A DNA stretch of 64,000 nucleotides. Source: Sphaerolaimus hirsutus. Taxonomy: Eukaryota; Nematoda; Chromadorea; Monhysterida; Sphaerolaimidae. Within the stretch, counting starts at the first letter, position 1. The number at the start of each line of letters is the position of its first letter. The notes below the pieces were generated by a model that was given only the letters and a program-made list of their open reading frames with translations, ran no database searches and was not told the DNA's origin. Below are positions 60,221 to 64,000 of the stretch, in pieces. A program made the position numbers and the translations under genes. The stretch is from contig OZ038451.1 in assembly GCA_964036195.1 (NCBI GenBank), positions 12,466,529 to 12,530,528 on the forward strand. Reading direction: 5' to 3'.

Positions 60221-61519
60221 AGTTTGCGCTCGCGCTCAGAAAAATTGCAGATAATTTGCTTGCATTTGAAAAAAAGTTTTTCAAAAACGCGGTTGAAATA
60301 AAAACTCCGGTCACCCGTGGCCGTTGCATTGCAATGCACATTCAATTGCGTGGATGCGTCGATGCGTCGCGCGGTACTATGCGCTGCGGCGCTCGGCGTG
60401 TTATTATTGCGAGTGGGAAACGCTTCTGTATGGGACAAGCCTAATCTCCTACGGCCTCGCCGTGGGCCAATTGTATGCGGAGGTGATAGATGGTCGCTTG
60501 CCGCCGGCCGCGGCTACATTTTCACTTTGTTCCGCATTGTGCCGGGTGCCGTTTTCGGGCTCGCACGCAGGTTTTTGCGGGCTATTTCTGTGTTCTGTGC
60601 TGAATTTAGATTGGTTACATGGGTACAGTACGGTATAATAAAAACGGTTCGGTGGACTGGAATTCTCATAGACCGGGTGCCAGTACCGTGGCCTCGTTTG
60701 AAAATCCAGAAAAAATGGTGCGGTCAGGTGCTCATCTATCATGTTTAGCCTGACTGAAAATTTGCCGCATGATACTGGTTGTCCAGTGAGCTACGCAACC
60801 GTTCACGTGTAAAATGCATTGCTTCTGTGCAAAGGAATTGCGCCGTTGGAGCTTTGAGCTCAAATACCTGTGATTAGAATATAGCTGCGCTGTCGCAGTG
60901 CGCGAGTTGCATGCATTGCTAACTGCCGCCAGTTGTGTCGTGCCGGCGCTGTCTTGCTACTTGAGAAATATGTAGTGATGGGAAGAGGGAGACGTGGGGC
61001 ACGGATGTTGTGTATTTTACTCTGCGTGTCGCACGCTATGCATTTTCCTGAAGGAAACATTCCATCATGACGTCATCACTAATAAAATCAAAATTGTTCC
61101 AGCAAAAAAAGAAAAACCGTTTCAGGAAAAAAGCATTCATCGCTTTACGTGACTTCGCCTTTTTCGTTTTATATATTTTTTTGTGAAAGTGCGTACATAA
61201 GTATCCTGCTCGTGCGTTATCGACCAAGACGTAGTGATTTTGGCCGCATACCTTGCGGTCCACCGAGCACACGTGTTTATTTGATAGTTTCACCATAAGT
61301 TACGTATTTAGGAAATTCTGAATCATGGAACCCAGGAAGTGTCCATGTGCCGCCATATTGAACTTTTTCCATCTCCACTCGTGGCGACTGCGTCGTTGGC
61401 TGCCCAACTGACGAGCTTCCAGTCACGCAAATGGGGCACGGCTAGTTATGCGCTTTTCAAATGCAACCGCCCACCGCTGATATTGATTATGCATTGTGCG
61501 TGCTCGTCCCTTTCATTGT
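60221..61519. other. No gene supported
   Basis: 60300-60640 is GC-rich with overlapping ORFs on both strands, none with a recognisable domain or convincing splice sites. The rest is mixed intronic-looking sequence. Confidence 0.3.
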
Positions 61520-61527
61520 ATTTAAGC

Positions 61528-61973
61528 CCCGGGGTTTTGTAAATTTGGACCCCCGCGGGGGTTCATATAGATAGCAAATAGCTCCTCCGGAGGGATAGAT
61601 AGCTGAAATTTTTTTTTTTTTTTGGGGGGGGGGGTCAATATATATAGGTTTTTCCGAGAAAAGGGGAAAAAATCGCTAAAAGTAGGTGAAAAAGGCTAAA
61701 AATAAGTATATAAGCACATATATAGCCAAAATAGGCGATAATGAACATGAACAAGTGATTTTGGAGGTGAAAAACTATAAAAAGGTACAAAAATTAGCGA
61801 TTTTGAGCGAAAAATTTTCAATGATCGCTCCAGATAGATAGATAGCTGGACGATTTGGGGAGGGGGTTTAGGGGATAGTAGCCAGAAACTTTGCCTCTGG
61901 GATAGATAGATAGGTGGCGGATTTGGGGGGGGGGGTAACCCCCCCCCCAACCCCGCCCTCTACTAAACCCCTG
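61528..61973. mobile_element. hAT-like element with ATAGATAGCTG repeats, first of a pair
   Basis: ccggggttttgtaaattt...ctaaacccctg, flanked by ATTTAAGC at 61520-61527 and 61974-61981. Contains gatagatagctg words and g-/c-runs. Confidence 0.8.
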
Positions 61974-62014
61974 ATTTAAGCGTCCATTTGCGGTCATTTT
62001 GTAAAGGTTTCCAG

Positions 62015-62487
62015 CAGGGGTCTCCTAGGGGGGGGGGGCTGCCCCCCCCAAATCGGCCAGCTATCTATCTATCCCGGAGGACGCTCAGCTATCTATCTAC
62101 CCCCAAAGACCCCCCCCCCCCCAAATCGCTCAGCTATCTATCTATCTGGAGTGGTTTTTGAGAAATTTTGCCCTAATTTTCGCACAAAATCACCAATTTT
62201 CGCACCTTTTTATAGTTTTTCACCTTCAAAATCGTGCTTTCCGGCTATATACATGGTTATATACCTATTTTTAGCCATTTTGTACCTACTTTTGGCTACT
62301 TTTAACTGATTATTAGCGATTTTTTCCCCTTTCTGCCTTCTTAACCTTGAAAAAGCCTATATATTGTGTCCCCGCCAGCCCCCCCCAAGCCCCCCCCCCA
62401 GAAAATTTTTCCAGCTATCTATCCCTCCGCAGGAGCGATTTGCTATCTATCCAGCCCCCGCGAGGGCCAAAATCCTGGAGACCCCTG
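62015..62487. mobile_element. hAT-like element with CTATCTATC repeats, second of a pair
   Basis: caggggtctcctaggg...tggagacccctg, flanked by GTTTCCAG at 62007-62014 and 62488-62495. Opposite orientation of the repeats relative to the first copy, 41 bp away. Confidence 0.85.
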
Positions 62488-62495
62488 GTTTCCAG

Positions 62496-62988
62496 GGCTT
62501 CAGAAATCGAATATCAATTATTGATATCGAAAATTTTGAAAAATTATAGCTATCGATATCGAAAACTGAATCGTTTAACCCTAGCTAGCGTCAGGTAGTT
62601 TTGACAACTTCAACTTTCCCGTCGCTCGCTGACACATTCATTTCGTCGCGTGCCGCGCATTTTATGGTAGTGATAAATTGTTACGCCGTTCGCTTTGCAC
62701 GCACGCTGGCCGCCGATGTTTCAAGTGGAAGGCAGCAAGGGGGGGGGGGGGGTCGCGCGGCGCGATTGTTTGTAGCCGGTGCCGCGGCGGCGCGTCCATT
62801 TTGTATTTCGTGGACAATTTTCGCCACTTGTCGTGACGCATCGCGTATCGGTGTTGTAGCGCGTGGAACCGGCGCATTGCAGCGCGAATGTTCTGCCGAG
62901 ATGAGAATAGACACCATTGGTAGTCTCAATTCGCTGTCTTCGCAGTGTGACAAATGTACTGCGAAATCTGTCCGCGTTTGCATTGTGC
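62496..62988. other. No gene supported
   Basis: 62500-62590 has tatcgatatcgaaaa inverted words. A g-run at 62740-62752 and a GC-rich block follow, with ORFs on both strands but no domain. Confidence 0.3.
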
Positions 62989-63181
62989 CTGCGCACACTA
63001 GTTTTCACACGTAATTTCGAAAACTCAGAAATCAGCTTATAACGCATTTGAGTTTTCTACAATGAGGTGGCCGTCAACTACAGTTGACGGAGATTAAAAA
63101 TGACTCATTGTGGAAAACTCCAACACGTTTAAAGCTCATTTATGAGTTTTTGAAATTTTGTGTGAAAACTAGTGTGCGCAG
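62989..63181. mobile_element. 193-bp MITE, CTGCGCACACTA family
   Basis: ctgcgcacactagttttcac...gtgaaaactagtgtgcgcag, centre gtcaactacagttgac, as at 47424-47605. Confidence 0.8.
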
Positions 63182-63198
63182 GGCCAATAGGCGTCCAT

Positions 63199-63410
63199 GC
63201 AACGGCGGCTCATTTATCACGCCGGTGCCGCGCGCAAGCTGACGCACCTGCGGCAGCGTTCCGTTCGCGCCGCGCGGCGCACAAACAGCCGCGACACCGG
63301 GCCCGCCCTTCAAATCGATGCGCCGCTCCGCCCAGAAGTGCGGAACGAAACTCGCGCTCTTGTCTGCCCGTACGGGGACTCGTTTGGCTGCCAGCTAGGT
63401 GAATTCAATA
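63199..63410 (+). CDS. Possible first exon of an unknown gene
   Basis: CpG-rich block with ATG at 63197-63199 region and a frame of about 68 codons (basic, Arg/Ala-rich, then CPYGDSFGCQL) up to a possible donor GTGAAT at 63400. A second frame is also open. No family recognised; the CpG-rich composition against AT-rich surroundings is the only support. Confidence 0.2.
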
Positions 63411-63419
63411 GAATTTTAT

Positions 63420-64000
63420 CTATCTAGGGTAGTATTCATGTTGCTTGTGTTATTTATGTTTGCGGCTGTGTGAATTAAACCACTGTTTTTTTTGTGTGGG
63501 TTTAATGCACTCACAGTAATGGTATATTGACCATTACTAATTTACAGTGCAGTGGACCATGAATTTCACTCTTTATGTCTTGATGTTTCAAGAAACGTCG
63601 GCTTTGTTAGCCCAGTTCATATCAATATTCGCGTATTCACGTTAGCGTGCATTAACGTAATTAACGTTAATGTACTGCTAACTAAAGCTTGAGTAAAAAG
63701 AAACCAAATGGTCATTCATGAGACATTTTTGTTGTACATACTCTATGATATACTCCAGTTACTTTACAACCTTTTCATTTTTTTACAAAAATCGCATGCT
63801 TTATCATCATTGGCACGCTTCCAATGGATACATAAATGAGTGCGAGGGTAGAGTATCATGTCCGCCGAGTATACTGGGTTGAGTAACTTGTGTCATATGA
63901 CATGCTACTTAGAAGCTATTTTAGAACGTAGTTACTTACTACTGGAGACTGTGATGCATGGAGATGGAAGTTGTCAGCAATTTCATTCGCACAGTGGCTT
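63420..64000. other. No gene seen
   Basis: AT-rich. 63640-63690 has ttaacgttaa palindromes, and 63780-63890 repeats the gcacgcttcc / gtccgccgagtata sequence also found near 43110-43340 and 54925. Confidence 0.35.

Noticed and set aside
60317..60748. 143-codon plus-strand ORF with a hydrophobic start
   Set aside because: Competing ORFs on both strands, no convincing splice sites, no recognised domain.
58858..64000. Search for PP1c exon 5 (expected after FYDEC)
   Set aside because: No segment with the expected basic/aromatic start and splice sites found; the exon is presumably beyond the window.
1..64000. tRNA, rRNA or other structured RNA genes
   Set aside because: No cloverleaf, rRNA core or snRNA sequence recognised by eye; the tRNA-like word near 26368 is a primer site, not a gene.

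Overview
The window looks like nuclear DNA of a multicellular animal, probably an invertebrate. Three recognisable conserved animal genes are broken by canonical GT-AG introns, and most of the rest is repeats. These genes are tubulin cofactor C (TBCC), the complex I subunit NDUFC2 and a protein phosphatase 1 catalytic subunit (PP1c). I cannot name the species.

Layout: 1-5290 is tandem-repeat DNA (a MITE, a triplicated 537-bp unit with a GGCACCCCCTGG minisatellite, and a ~115-bp satellite). 6117-26975 is one minus-strand LTR retrotransposon of about 20.9 kb with LTRs that look identical by eye. Its order on the minus strand is LTR, leader with tRNA-like primer site, gag, zinc knuckle, a long unassigned region, an envelope-like glycoprotein region with signal and membrane segments, a second small membrane segment, protease, RT, RNase H, integrase, separately spliced 3' ORFs with CCHC knuckles, LTR. 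One uninterrupted 5,002-codon frame runs from the knuckle past integrase. It contains at least seven good candidate introns, all stop-free and all a multiple of three long.

26976-30366 holds nested foldback elements. 30746-48504 has minus-strand exons of one or more genes I do not recognise (one has a PTB-like N-terminus), buried in MITEs. 49534-54363 is a complete six-exon TBCC gene, 54968-55963 is NDUFC2, both on the minus strand, and PP1c starts divergently at 57013 on the plus strand and runs out of the window.

The most interesting signal is in the unrecognised genes. Three of their introns are made almost entirely of one inverted-repeat element whose ends supply the splice sites, with CAG at both insertion edges. 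They look like introners, i.e. transposons that create introns. Many other repeats are non-autonomous hAT-like elements whose exact 8-bp target duplications can be read directly, some nested three deep, and a paralogous empty site lies in the same window.
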